DNA from: Conidiobolus incongruus B7586
Taxonomy: Eukaryota; Entomophthoromycota; Entomophthoromycetes; Entomophthorales; Conidiobolaceae
Reading direction: 5' to 3'
Assembly: GCA_000697335.1 (NCBI GenBank)
Contig: JNEM01009957.1
Location: 1-44,834 of the forward strand
DNA length: 44,834 nt
Shown here: one piece after another, positions 1 to 13,006 of the stretch
Numbering within the stretch: the first letter of the stretch is position 1
Layout of the letters: the number at the start of each line of letters is the position of its first letter
The notes under the pieces: generated by a model
The model's database searches: none
What the model saw: only the letters and a program-made list of their open reading frames with translations
What the model was told of the DNA's origin: nothing
Program-made: the position numbers and the translations under genes

Positions 1-3000
1 TCTGCATCCAATAGTGCCACAGCCTCGTAGACTACTCGTGACATTTGGTCGTCAACTGGAAAGAATGTGGGATCAATCGTCATGCAGTAAGTCAAGCAGT
101 CAATAATGCCAATTTGAGCGCTAATAAAAATCTGGCGAATTGGCTTAGAAAATATGTGATTGGATAAGATACCCTAGCAAGATGAGAGCAATGCTTGAGG
201 AGTTTGTCCGGTTAGTTCGCTAAGCAACTTAAAGCAAGATTGAGCGACTTCGCGGACTGCTTTGATAGGACTGGCTAATTCTGTACACATCAAAGTTGAG
301 ATTTTGTTCAGGTTAGCTGTTATTTTATTGTCAGCTCTTGATGATGCTTCTGAATGGCATAATTTGATAATATCTAGAATCAAAGAAGATGTTCGTGGGA
401 AATCTTGGATATAGAGATCTTTACTGGATCCTTTGATAACAGATAGAAGCGCCGTAATAAACCCATTTTCATGGCACAATAACCATTCTCTGTTGAATTT
501 GAATTCGTTAATTATGCATTGAATACCTTTTTGCCCACCATCAGCAATTGGCTTGAAGGTATCAAAACAGAGGGAAGAGAATTTTAATCCAAATGAATGA
601 AACACGGGCAAGTAATTCAACCAATAGGCATTGCCACAAATTACAGTGCACTGCTTGTAAAATTCTTTCAAAATTTCTGTGGACGCATCAGTTACGATAG
701 ATACATCCGAACTAATCGCATTTGAGATGGCTAGAATAAAAACATCAGTAGTTACATTTGATTGATCGTTAATCAAAAATGAAGAGTCGATTGAGTTGAA
801 GTTAATCGCCTCGAAACAAGACAATATAGAGAAAAATGAGATCAAACTTGACATGAGCTCTTGAGCTTGTTGTTTAAGTTCTGGTATTGTCCAGGCGTAA
901 AATATAGACTCAATGAATTTAACGAGAGTTTTGTTTTGTGCATTAAGCTCAGTTTCACTATAATATTTTGGAATTGGGATGTCTAAATTGGACTTGTTTT
1001 CAGTAGCAGATATTATGGTGGGCTGAGGATAGGAAATTTTCGCTGTTTCAGCACTTAGGTGGCTGAAATGCTGATGTAGAGCGCTTTGTAATGAAGCAAT
1101 TTTATCAGAGGAAAGTTTTTCATATTTAATCAAAACTGAAAGAGATTTTCGAATAAAGTTGAAACCATGTGTCTTGTAATTGATTGCACATTTGGGATCC
1201 TTGATGGATTGATAAGCTAATTCAGATACTGAGTTGAGATTTAGTGAGTGCGTTTGGGGTGTTCCTTCAAACTGTAATAGCACTGAATAAGATGACTGGT
1301 GTTCAAATACTTTCTCACTGTTCACTTGGTTTTTTAAATAGATCTTGCTTTTGCCACCCAATCTTCCTAGAAAACCTATTGCAAGTTGTGATAATTGACG
1401 TTGATTAGGGTATCTGTGAATAATCTTGCATATGGGGTCAATTAATGTATCAGTAAGGGGCCAAAAGTATTCTTCAGTTTTTTGGTCAATAACTTGATCA
1501 GTGCATAGCTTGAATAGCTTGATAGCTTGCTCAACGAGAGGAGGCTTGGATTCAAGAGCAAGAGTCAGTGGTTTAACAAAGAGAGGAAAGTTTAAAAACA
1601 CATATTGGGGACGAAGTGGTGTAATCAATATGATTTCCACAATTGATTCTAGAATATGACTGTCAACGCAATTAGAGAGCATAGCAGAAAATTCTTCGAC
1701 CATTGGGATAAACACAGCAGTCATATCTTCGAAAGAAACCTCAGAGCTTTTTAAATGAGCATTTTGAAGTAAACATCTCAATAAGAGCAAATATATTGAT
1801 GAAGTTTGAAGCTGAAGGGTTTTTTGGGAACAAATACGAATAAACTTTACCATGTGTTTTTTAATTATCACTTGATGTGTTTCGGGAAACTTTGCAAAAG
1901 AATCAAAAATCAATTTAAACAGCCTTGAGATGACTACGATGTTCACAGGATCCATTTCATGAAGCCCCTCAAGTTTTTCCATTAGAAAAGACATTAGCGA
2001 ATCAGCAAAAGGTTGACTTAGTGGCTCGTGAAACAATATATATTCCGCTAAATAGCACATATGAGGGAATGATATGAATTGATCAATTAAAAATTTCATT
2101 TGCGAATTGAACAGTTCATGAATCAAAGGAATATCATTAAAGTAAAGAAGTTTGGCGAATCGCTCTAAAATCTCTCTTTCTTCATTTGATAAAGTGCTAT
2201 TCTCCCAAGGGAAGCTATTCAGAATATTTGACCCAGGTTCTTTCAAATTCAAATGGTTAAGGTTATAATAATTGAAGCATCTTAATCCCTCTTTGAATAT
2301 TCTTATGAATAAATCCATTTCCTCTGGAGTTGCTCCCATTAAAGCACGAGGAACTGTTGCAGTGCCTGTATTAATCATTAGTGGACATTGTTTTAAGTTG
2401 GCTAGTAACGATTCTAATCCAAGGATAATTTGTTTAAATAAGAATCTAGCATCTTTAACGACGTCATCAATATGAATTTGCACAGATGACGATCTAAACG
2501 TTTGTCTAAGTTTGTCAAAATCAAGATCTTCAATATTTTCAGGAGTTAAGTCAGTTATTGGAGGGGCAAGGTTGACAATAATGCCTTTTTTCATAATCAA
2601 ATATTGCTTATGAGCAGTAGAATATAAAATATTCAAAGTTTCCATTTTGCTACAAAGGGTGTCCATAATTTTCAATATCAAATTACGTGCTAAATTCTAT
2701 GTCAATTATATATCAATTTGAGGTATAATGCTAATTACCTTGATCCTTATTAGGGATTCTTACGACACCATAAGCGATATTAGATAATAATTTTGCACAC
2801 ATTGTTTGGATACCAGAAAAATGCATTGGATCATGGAAAATAGTTGAAAATAAGGTTACTGCTTTAAACAACTGATCAGGTTGCAAGTCATTACGGATGT
2901 GGTGTATAAGATCTGCGAGCATACTAACTACTACAGGCCTTTATATCAATTAGTAATATGCTTGATCGATTATTATATAATTCATACCTCAAGGTTTCAT

Positions 3001-4400
3001 GTGAAGTAACACCGTTTCCATAGAAAGTTCTTTCGTCCAATAAAGTATTTAAATGAGGAATCAAATATGCTCTCATATCAGTCTGAACAAAATGCTTGAC
3101 AGCCATCAAAAGATCCTATTTAAAGATATTAGGCACTGATAGACTGCTGAATGAATTGATATACCTTTCTAGTTGATGTAGCATCGGTTGGACAGTCATA
3201 AAGAAGTCTAATGATGTTTTCGGCAATAACTGGAGCATATTTCTGAGTTTGAACTGGGTGAGTTCTTAAGAAAAATGCCAAAAGTGACAATATCTATAAA
3301 ATAATATTATATTATATTTTTATGAAAAAATCCATTGAATTTATTTACTCTTGATTGCGCATTGAAAAACTCAGAATATAATAATTTATTCTTGATTAAT
3401 GGAGTCATTCCAAAAAGAATTTGGTTATTTTGTTGAGCAGCAGCTCTTGCCTGGAGTTGTGGCTGGGGTTGGGTCTGAAGAATCTAATATTCAATAGATT
3501 AAAATATGTTAAGATGATATATATATAAGAATTACCTCAATAATAACGGGACATAGTTTTAGTACGCTGTCATCCAAATTACCATAATTTTGCATTAACA
3601 TAACAAAGAAAACTGGTATTTCAGCCATAACTTGAAAACTAAACATACTCGGAGCTAATCTTTTAACAGGAGTTTCTGGGATTTCTCCAATTGGAGAAAT
3701 GGCAGATGGAGATTTGATATTGGGATTTGTATTCTAAAATATAAAAATTCAGTAAATGAAAAAAAAATTATTAAAATAAAATGTTTACTGCATCAGCCCC
3801 AGTATCAACTTTGTCAAACGAATCAACCACGCTTTGTTTAAAATTTTGAAATATTTGATAAACCAAATCGTAAAATGGTTGAACATATTTGATCATTTCA
3901 ACTTTAAACATTCTGAATAATTCGTTTAAAATTTTTAAACAAATCACTGCATTATCTTCGTTATCCGTTTTTAAAATCTCGAGACAAAGTTTAGCTAATT
4001 CATCGCAGTGCTTTCTAGTGGTGTCATTTAAAGGGAATCGATGTAAAACTTCAAGAGTATAATTTCGTAATTTCTAATTAGATCAAGATTAAAAAAGAGA
4101 AACATAAAAATAATAATAATTAAGTACTAATTGAGGTCCATTAATTGAAAATTCAGGTTTAGTGTTAGATAATATTTGTGTAAATACGGGGATTAAATAA
4201 GAAGAAAATCTAGCAGATTCCGTGGAATTGAATATTTCAGGAGAGTCTCTTAATTCGACAAGGACAGCTTCTTTAACTTGAATACCTAAAAAATATAATT
4301 AATATATAATATTAATATATAGGTACTGGAATGTACTAAGATTGGGATCTGATAATCTGTTAGCATATAACTCTGCACTCAATATTGTGTTGTTCGGCAT
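1..4400 (-). CDS. TRA1: Tra1/TRRAP, N-terminal third (runs off the left edge)
   Basis: Giant HEAT-repeat, PIKK-like scaffold of the SAGA and NuA4 histone acetyltransferase complexes; it binds activators in the nucleus. I placed nine exons on the minus strand: 4400-4337, 4285-4128, 4073-3789, 3733-3536, 3483-3349, 3293-3165, 3115-2988, 2938-2739 and 2689 to beyond 1, with eight introns of 49-55 nt that all keep frame. About 1,330 of the roughly 3,700 residues usual for the family are present. Diagnostic stretches are TLEVLHRFPL, the motif RPVVVSMLADLIHHIR (family form RPLAYSxLADLVHHVR) and NHIFSKPIRQ near the left edge. The start ATG opens MPNNTILSAE and agrees with the phase of all exons. Odd point: codon 1271 (174-176) is TAG, yet the conserved frame continues past it for 58 codons to the window edge. 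The promoter is shared with the divergent ALKBH7-like gene. Confidence 0.93.
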
Positions 4401-4927
4401 TTTTATAGTAATTTCATTAAATCAAATTCGGTTTGATGTTTTTGTTTTTGAGTGATAATTAATTTGTATAAAATTGGTATTAAATTTTATTACCCCTATA
4501 TATAATGACGAAATTAATCATGTGAAAATCATGTGATAATTTTCTCTGTTCTTCCTATTGATTGGATTATTTGTTGAAGTTTTTTTTTGTAGAATATAAA
4601 TTTTAATTTTTTATTAAATTATTCGTTTTGTGATATATTCGGTGAAGGAATTTAATCTGAATATATTATAAAAAATTAAATGATTATACTTCAAAAAAAA
4701 TTATTATATAACTTGATATTATAAAAAATAAATTAAAATTGAAATTTAGTTATTTACATTATATAATGATATATCAAATACTTAAAGAAATTAAATTATA
4801 TAATCATATTTAATACATGAATGACTATTAATGAAATTTAAGCCATAATGAAAATAACTTAGTCCCATAACTTTAAAATTTCAATATAAATTTGCAATCA
4901 ATACACTTAATAAATAATATCAACAAA
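4401..4927. promoter_or_regulatory. Bidirectional promoter region between TRA1 and the ALKBH7-like gene
   Basis: A 527-bp AT-rich spacer between two divergent start codons. It contains two copies of ATCATGTGA at 4517-4525 and 4528-4536, exactly 11 bp apart (about one helical turn), and a T-run near 4580. No gene is visible in it. That the repeats regulate anything is inference. Confidence 0.5.
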
Positions 4928-5878
4928 ATGAAATCTAGATTATATAAACTTGTGCTTAATAAGAATCACCTAAATAATTTTTGTTTTTCTTCATCATTAT
5001 TTAATATCCGAACTTATTTAACTGCAAACATCAACAATTATAAATATTATGAACATATTGATTCTGATAATTTGAAATATATTGATCCCGTTAAAGTGCC
5101 ACAAACTCCTAATGAAAAATTTAATCCCAAAGATTTTTTGATAATTCCTGATTTTATCACCAAAGCAGAAGAGGAGCTTTTAGTTGAAAAATCCAACTTC
5201 AAACTTAGAAGAATAAGACATTATGAAGATAGTCATTTTGATGGGGTAATTCAAAATTACAAAGAGATTACTGTTTCCGATTGGACCCCTTTTCAAGAGG
5301 AAGTCAATCCTATTCTCGAGCGTGCTAAATCTTTAATTCAAGATAAATCAATTCACTGGCTACCTACCCATATCTTAGGTATATCTTTGACTTTACTACT
5401 TGAGAATTTTTCTAACTTGTTTCACAGATTTGGATAGTAAAGGTGGCATAGATCCCCATGTAGATAATATTCAGGTATATAAACATTTAAATTTTTGTGT
5501 TTTATATTAATTGCATATAGGCATCTGGCGACTATATAATGGGACTTTGCCTGTTATCAGATTCTGTAATCGTATTTAAGAGTGAAGACTATCATTTTGA
5601 AGTTTTATGTAAAGCTAGAAGCTTGTATTTACAAAGGTTAGACCGACCAATTAGACATCGATTACATTTCTAATTTATCAACAATATTCAATAGAAACAC
5701 TATTCGATATAACTTTACCCATGCTATTCCTTCTCTACCCAAAGATCACCAGTTCAAAGGTCAAGTGATTGAAAAGAAACGTAGAATTAGTTGGATGCTC
5801 AGGGTATTTTCTATATATCATTGATTTATTTATATAACTAAACTTCAATTTTAGGATATGAAACCTCTTCATCAATAA
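4928..5878 (+). CDS. ALKBH7: ALKBH7-like mitochondrial 2-oxoglutarate/Fe(II) dioxygenase
   Basis: Predicted 248-residue AlkB-family dioxygenase. Exons are 4928-5378, 5428-5474, 5521-5636, 5695-5803 and 5855-5878 (introns 49, 46, 58 and 51 nt); the spliced length is a clean 249 codons. The first ~30 residues (MKSRLYKLVL..., basic, Ser/Asn-rich, no acid) look like a mitochondrial presequence, matching the matrix location of animal ALKBH7. The iron ligands fit H161 and D163 (in DPHVDN) and H214 (in NFTHAI). The 2-oxoglutarate arginine fits R234/R235 in KKRRIS. Segment spacing follows human ALKBH7 (WLPTHILDLD, GLCLLSDSV, LYLQRN). In animals the protein acts in necrosis and mitochondrial tRNA processing; its role in fungi is not shown here. 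An in-frame TTG lies upstream, but the ATG at 4928 is the natural start. Confidence 0.88.
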
Positions 5879-6260
5879 CTTAAACTAAGTCAAATGAATA
5901 TTTATTTTTCAATTTAACAAATTAATGATTAAAAATAAAAATTTTAAATGATATCGAATTATTTGAAATATTAATTAATTTAAGCTAGTTAAAATAATAC
6001 AATAATGTATATCATCATTTTAAATTAATAGTCAAAGTAAATAATTTGAAATTTATAATTAAATCATTCAACACCATATTGATGATTATAAATTTATATA
6101 CTTATAAATCATCAGATTATAATAATTTTGTAGGGAATTTTACATTTAAGAATATTTTCAATATATACAATAAAATTTTTCATCAAAATTTATTACTAAA
6201 ATTTATTAGTGAATTAAATAAATTAAATTTTCATTCTTAAGTTCTATTATTTTAATCAAA
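5879..6260. other. Intergenic, convergent 3' ends
   Basis: 382 bp between the 3' ends of the ALKBH7-like and cyclin genes. It is very AT-rich, and the only open frame is a low-complexity Asn/Ile/Phe-rich run typical of random AT-rich DNA. Probably the two 3' UTRs; nothing else seen. Confidence 0.6.
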
Positions 6261-7400
6261 TTAATTAGATAAACTGTTGCGGCGATCAATTGAGCTATCA
6301 TTAGATTGGGGATCTTGTATAGTAATTGCATCAAATTTAGGCAGCATACTTCCATCAATCACCCTATTTAACTTGGTTTGATTTGCTAAGTTTTCCAAAG
6401 CCTTTGGTAGATTGGTGTATGAAAGATTGGGATAGGGCTTAGTCTGGTTCATTTGAATCTTTTGCTCTATTATTGATGGATTCTCTTCACAATCCTCTTC
6501 GATAAAATCTTCTTCCGAGCTGTATACTACAGGGATGCTCTCTTGCCACTTCCTTATCGCTCTCCAATCCTGTAGATCGTCATTGGATTCGACAGTTGCA
6601 AGATTCTTGGATGTAGTGGAACCTGTTTCATCAGCTGAATCATGAATTTCCTCAATGTCATCATTGATGCTGCTTCCATCAAAACTGGAATCAAATTCAC
6701 TACTATCTTCATCAATACTACATATTGGTAGGTTGCTATCATAATGAAGGGGAGGTGTGGGCATTAATTGGTCCTGATTATCAAAGAACTTGGCAGCAGA
6801 TTCTGGATCAATGCCGCACTCTTTAGATAGTCGATGACGAATAGAATCGGTGCATCCTACATTCACTAGTTCATTATGCAGCTTACCATCTAACAGATCT
6901 ACTAGCTCAAACCATTGCTTAAACGTGACTGTTAAGCCAAAATTCAAGAAATAGATTAATTCAAACTCCATCCTATTCACCTCTTCAAGATGGAATATCC
7001 CATTGCTGACCTCAGCCCAGGTGTGATTATGATAAGCATCGTCGTATAAATATTTATTGGCTACAATTAAGGCTGCTAGAAACAGACGATGACCTGAGCC
7101 ATGAGCACCTTTGCACGTTGGGTGCTTTTGCTTCAATCGTATTAGATAGAGGATAGCAAGCACCACATTTGTAAAGCTTAACTGACATCGGTGGATAATC
7201 ATCCAGCCAAAATCGGCTAACGGAGGCAGCTGAGGCTGCTTCAATTGAGTAGTTGGAGATTCATCTGTATTGGGACCACATTTGAATAAATTTTCAATAA
7301 TCCTGTCGGCCAAGTCCAAAAAATCAGCCAGCAGCTGCTGTCTAACAGCCGATTTCAACTGAGTCTTTACATGATTATTCTTTTTAATCGATTCATCCAT
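6261..7400 (-). CDS. PHO80/PCL-type cyclin
   Basis: Single-exon gene for 379 residues. The cyclin box covers about residues 60-172: ADFGWMIIHRCQLSFTNVVL, then the family's signature block HRLFLAALIVANKYLYDD (104-121), then HTWAEVSNGIFHLEEVN and the helix ELIYFLNFGLTVTF. This pattern matches PCL1/PCL2/PHO80-class cyclins, which activate the Pho85 (CDK5-like) kinase in phosphate, glycogen and cell-cycle control. The C-terminal half (about 222-320) is Asp/Glu/Ser-rich and disordered-looking, as in an unstable regulatory cyclin. RRNS (373-376) near the C-terminus resembles a PKA site. The exact PCL subgroup cannot be told. It ends in TAA. Its promoter lies in the 2.3-kb spacer shared with divergent SKP1. 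Confidence 0.87.
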   Translation of the reverse strand: MDESIKKNNHVKTQLKSAVRQQLLADFLDLADRIIENLFKCGPNTDESPTTQLKQPQLPPLADFGWMIIHRCQLSFTNVVLAILYLIRLKQKHPTCKGAHGSGHRLFLAALIVANKYLYDDAYHNHTWAEVSNGIFHLEEVNRMEFELIYFLNFGLTVTFKQWFELVDLLDGKLHNELVNVGCTDSIRHRLSKECGIDPESAAKFFDNQDQLMPTPPLHYDSNLPICSIDEDSSEFDSSFDGSSINDDIEEIHDSADETGSTTSKNLATVESNDDLQDWRAIRKWQESIPVVYSSEEDFIEEDCEENPSIIEQKIQMNQTKPYPNLSYTNLPKALENLANQTKLNRVIDGSMLPKFDAITIQDPQSNDSSIDRRNSLSN

Positions 7401-9680
7401 AATGTTTCAATAAAACAAGAATTAAATAAAACAAGCCATATAATAAAAAAAATGGAAAAGAAAATTAAGATGAGAATGAGGGATATGTAGATTATATATA
7501 TGATGTTACGATGGAATTAAAGTTGTTAGAAAATTAAACAGATAAATTGGAAAATCTAACCAATATTGAATATTGATCTTATTCTAACCTTAAATTTATT
7601 AAACAAGTGTTTTATAACTGATTTATTAGCTATTTTTACTATGTTTAAATTCATTTTTTGTTGACTCATTGTTGTTATTCATTAAAAATTACCGATTTAA
7701 AATTCTAACAAATTATGACTAAAAATTTATAAATCAATCAAACAAATTCAGTGATTGGTCCATTCAGCCTCTTGATGATATTTAAATAGTATGGGGTATT
7801 TAATCTTAATTATTGTGATTATTATGAAGTATTCGCTCTATATATTCCCCACACTGTATCATTTTCAACCAAATCACTCTCTTTTATATTAAATTTCCTT
7901 ATTAGGATTAACGTGACTGTATTAAACTTCCTTAAATATCTCATCCCTTTTCTTAATGATATTTCAATTTTATTTCAACATTATACTATATTTAATTAAT
8001 TAATTAATTTAAATTGATTTAATTATTTATGATTTCATAAGTATTCAATTATCACTATTATTAACGAAGCTATTGATATTAAATATATTATCATTCACCA
8101 AAGTAATCAACTGTATTTTTATCATTAATTGAAATGATATTATAATATTCATCAACTAAATCAACATTATAATGTATTTTTAGTGTAACTCGTTTGATAC
8201 GATATGATTTTATATTAAATATAATGGTTTTATTAATCCATATTTATACATTATCATATGAAATATTTTTAGTTAAAAGCATAATTGGATTAAATAGACA
8301 TTGCCTAAATGATAACACAATAAAAGAGTACTTTAAAGACTAATTATTAAATAAATCAGAAATTTACAAAATTATAAGATGAAATTAAACAATTTATATT
8401 GTTTTTTATAATGATGATTGTACATATAAAGGTTGGTTTTGTTATATAATTTATATATTTTTCATTGATTTAATATAATATATACTTTTAATGATATATA
8501 CTATCATTTTTATTTGAAAAAATTAAATCCCCAATATGACTTAAAAGTTATATGATGTAATTCAGCAAAATCCTATTAATAATCATTAAAAATCTGAAAA
8601 TTTCCATTGTTATTTAACCTCTGATAATATATATCTAATTTTATATTAGCCAATAATAGACTTAATGCAATAATGATTTACTATGTAGCATCAAATAAAA
8701 TTGTATTTCGTGTACTCATTAAACAAATTAATTCCTTAGATTATCTAAACATTAATTTTACTGGAATACTACTTGTAACTAAAATTAACTAGTCTGTATT
8801 TACAATGAAAATCACTTTAAAATTTGATACTATCGATTATAAATAAGAAACTATAAATATTAAGTTTTGATTATAAAAATATATCCCCATTATAAAGCCA
8901 AAAAAATCAACAACTATTATAATTAAATGAATTTAAGTTGATATTTTGAAGAACTTGAACTATTCATATTGATGATTAATTACTTTTTCTAATTTTGAAG
9001 TATACATGCGGAAATTATTTTATATCATGAATATTATTGTGTAATTATTTATATCATAAATTGTAAAGTATTTGAGTTATATTATATATTTGACTGATTA
9101 GTCAATTTTACACTTATTACTATCAATATAAATTCAAGCAATTTTAATAAATCACATTACAAATTTATATTCATTAATATTTTTATATCATTTTGGAAAA
9201 GAGTTCATAGATAAAATATATTTTTATTGTTAAATTCAGTTGCAAAAATAGCATTTATATTGACTTGAAATCAACTTTCTATAATTAAATATTTTTATAT
9301 TTTGAATTATAAATTAGATATATAATTTATCAACTATTAAAAATTAATATTTAATTTTTGAAGATTAACAAATTATACTTCTGAATTCAATTAAATTAGT
9401 TATGATTTTGGTTATTATAGCTATTCTGAAATATTTTTTAATGTGCTTGATATGTGTAATTAGATGATAATATTAATTATATTCGTTTGAATAATGTTTA
9501 AATTATATATATATATATATGAAAATTATTTGAAATAATACAAGATTAGTGAGAATTGCGGTGATTTGAATTATTAATCAAATTTATTGGTCCCATTAAT
9601 GTTCTAGAAAGAAAATAAATTATAAATTTAGATTTTGAATTAACTGTAATAAATTCAATTAACTTCAATAATATATTAAA
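7401..9680. other. AT-rich spacer between cyclin and SKP1
   Basis: 2,280 bp between two divergent starts, with dense short stops in all frames and an (AT)n run near 9506-9520. It should contain both promoters, but I could not single out any site with confidence. No gene seen. Confidence 0.6.
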
Positions 9681-10166
9681 ATGACTCTTGTTAAGCTTTT
9701 ATCCTCTGAAAACACTCCTTTTACCGTCGAAAAAGATGTTATCATTCGCAGTGTTTTAATTAAGAATATGCTGGAAGATATTGGTGACTCTGGAACTCCC
9801 ATTCCTTTACCTAATGTCACTGGTCCTATTTTATCCAAAGTCATTGAATATTGTAATCACCATAGGAACGACCCCTTGGTTGTTGAGGATGATACCAATG
9901 ACAATAAGACAAAGTCCTCTGATGATATTGAACCTTGGGACCACCAATTCTGTAAAGTTGACCAAGGTACCTTATTTGAACTCATTTTAGCTGCTAACTA
10001 CTTAGATATCAAGCCTTTATTGGAACTCACCTGCAAAACAGTTGCCAATATGATCAAAGGTAAAACACCTGAAGAAATCCGCAAAACCTTCAATATTGAA
10101 AATGACTTTACGCCTGAAGAAGAAGAACAAATTCGTAAGGAAAACCAATGGTGTGAGGATCGCTAA
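9681..10166 (+). CDS. SKP1: Skp1, SCF ubiquitin ligase adaptor
   Basis: Intronless, 161 residues, the usual length. Skp1 links F-box proteins to cullin-1 in SCF ubiquitin ligases. The N-terminal BTB/POZ-like fold begins [17 protein letters not shown] and includes [20 protein letters not shown]. After an acidic linker ([20 protein letters not shown]) comes the F-box-binding helical domain: [40 protein letters not shown] and the invariant end WCEDR. All diagnostic blocks are intact. The ATG at 9681 is the first in frame and gives the canonical N-terminus. Confidence 0.98.
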   Translation: MTLVKLLSSENTPFTVEKDVIIRSVLIKNMLEDIGDSGTPIPLPNVTGPILSKVIEYCNHHRNDPLVVEDDTNDNKTKSSDDIEPWDHQFCKVDQGTLFELILAANYLDIKPLLELTCKTVANMIKGKTPEEIRKTFNIENDFTPEEEEQIRKENQWCEDR

Positions 10167-13006
10167 AACTTTGTAAATCATTGCTCATTTCTAATCTCGT
10201 TTGTTTTACTATTAAATTCATAATTCTTCATCGTCAGCCTATTTGCTTTTTACCTTTATCTGGTTCCTATGGAATTTTTACCGATTATTTTCATATGCAT
10301 ATAATTTTATATTTTTATATTTATATTCTAAAAAACCATTCTCAACTATTCACTTTTAATTTAGCATTATATACATTTTAGCAATGCTTAAATTTCCACA
10401 TCTAACTTACAGTATTTTTCAATTTTTCACAGATATAATTTCTATTCTTCCTTAATACATAAAATTGAGCAATTTAATAACGTTATCAAACATTTTATAC
10501 AATAATATTTTAACTAGTACAATAATCATAATATATTTCGCACTAACTTGATCAAAATTATACTTATAATCTCTTTCAAATTTGTTAAATATTTCTATTA
10601 TCGAGATAATTAAATTTTTTGCTAAAAATGTAAAATTATCTTCAATATACATTATCAGGACCAGGCCTCAAGAATATTAATTATATAATACAACTAAATT
10701 AATGCTTTTAATCCTATTTAATGAAATTAATGTAATTTAGCATCATTCACTGTAATGAATTCAAACAATACTGATTCATATATGTCTTCTGGTTCAAGTA
10801 TAATGTACATCAACAATGTGACTTTTGGAATATTAACATTATCCAATTATTATTAACATCATAATGTAACTAACAGGGAACTGTAAAAATAAATGATTAT
10901 ATTATGTTTTAAGAATGTTTTTAATATAGTTTAATTTTAACTTTTAATTTTTGTAATACTATATTATTAATAAATATTTTAAAATATCATTTTAAACCAT
11001 TTATAATAACAATGAAAAATACTGATATATAAACTTGAATATCTTTAATATTGAAAATTTGAAAATTAAATTTATACTAAATTCTTTAATATAATTTCTA
11101 AATTCATTATACAACTTACACATAATTATATATATATATGTTATTTTTTCAGATTTACATTAATTAATGCATTTTACTAAAAAGAATTTACTAATGGAGA
11201 GTACTATACACACAAATTTAATCATTAAACTTTATATTCAATTTCAATTTATAATATAAATTTAAATCATTTTTAAAATAATTATAAATATAAATTTTCT
11301 AAATTAATTAACAAACCTGTGAAGGTAATATAAATATAAAATTTATCAGGTTGTAAATGATTTCTAATTATTTAAAACATAAAATTTGAATGAAAACATT
11401 CATGGTTATCATATAAATGATTTTAGTATATTATGTAAATATATTAATCTGGTTTATGTCTAAATGAGTTATTGAAAATAGGTTCTCTGATGTTAAAATA
11501 AAACTAAGATTGGTTTATATTAGGTACTTTGAGAATTTGAATTACATTATTCAATTTATATTATACCACAAAACTATAAAATACTTTCAATATTGAATTA
11601 CATAAGGATATTTGCTCTTCCTCAAATTTCATTTTAACTGTTTCAATGCTTTATAGATCGAATACTAGATCTGTATTTTTTTATATAACTGAATAGACAA
11701 ATTTATATCATTATAAAAGATGATATTGTCATATTTTTATCAAATATTACTCTTTTTAGGGTTAATATTTTAATTGTTAGATAAATTTTCAATCTTTTCT
11801 CGATCTAATTTCATAATGTCTACATTTTTAATTAAGTTTTAATATAGAGAAATCTAAAAAGTCAATTATTAATGAAAAAATACTTATTATTGGTAATTCT
11901 ATAGACGTTGTTAATTATATATATATATATATATATTGTGAAAATGGTGTATTTTTTAATTAATATGATTAATTTTTGTAATATTTAAAAATCTTAAGTT
12001 GGAGGAATAAATTATATTGAATTGTCAAATATTGTCTTAATGAAAATATATATTGAGAATTGATATTACTTTCAATCATAATGCAGAATTTAAATCAATC
12101 TAATAAATATTAAAGATCCAACCTCTTTTCAATTATTTCATATTTTATATTACTTTTTTCCCCATTAAGAATTTATAAATTTCAATTTAATAAAAAATCT
12201 TCAATGTCTAATTTAAATTGTATTCAATTTGCTAAACTCAATTTTAAAGTTTTTAATAATTGTTTTAACATTGAACAATTAGGAATTCTTATAATAATCA
12301 GATTCAAGGTTGTTAAATATTATTTTTTAATATATTTCTAATTAAAACTGATAAAAATTCAACAGTTTGACTATATATATGATTATAATCAATTTGAAAT
12401 TTATGAGTTGTTTAGGTGTTTAAATGTAATCAAGTGGATTGAATAGGAGTATGATTGAGGAGTTGGTAATCATTGTGGGTGATAAAAATACTGGTCTAAA
12501 ATAGCAAGAAATTAATACATCACTCATACTTTAGCACATGAACTAAGAATACAGAGTTTAATTGATTCTTATATTATACGATATCTTTGGATGAAATAGG
12601 CATATAAATTTGATTTTTTATAATATTTATATTAAATTGAATTAATAAAAATCCATTATTAATTAATCTTATCTTGATTGGTTGAAAAATAATAACCAAT
12701 CAGTGGCAAAAATTGCTCCAAAATCATCCAACATTTGTGATTGGATACACAACATCACTTATTAATAGATGTTATGGTATCATTCTTCGATTTATCCTTA
12801 ACAAATACTAAATATCAGTTATATACTTAGCTAAAAGCAATTAAGATCAGTTCATATTAAATATAATCTAAAATATACTCTATATAATTATCACAATATT
12901 TGAAAAGAGATGAGTTACTTCAATAAGTATACTTTTTATTACATATTTCTTTCAATTTGATTAACCAAATTCTTTTAGTAACTCTAATTCTCCTTATTTA
13001 AGAAGA
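10167..13006. other. AT-rich spacer between SKP1 and FZO1
   Basis: 2,840 bp with only short, low-complexity open frames (for example 10181-10381 plus and 10452-10652 minus, Ile/Phe/Tyr/Asn-rich). I judge these to be chance. It includes a 21-bp (TA)n run at 11916-11936. The last few hundred bases presumably hold the FZO1 promoter. No gene seen. Confidence 0.6.
11916..11936. repeat. (TA)n microsatellite
   Basis: Uninterrupted TA dinucleotide run of 21 bp in the SKP1-FZO1 spacer. Confidence 0.95.

Noticed and set aside
10181-10652. Short open frames just after SKP1
   Set aside because: Low-complexity translations in the 3' flank of SKP1; no support for a gene.
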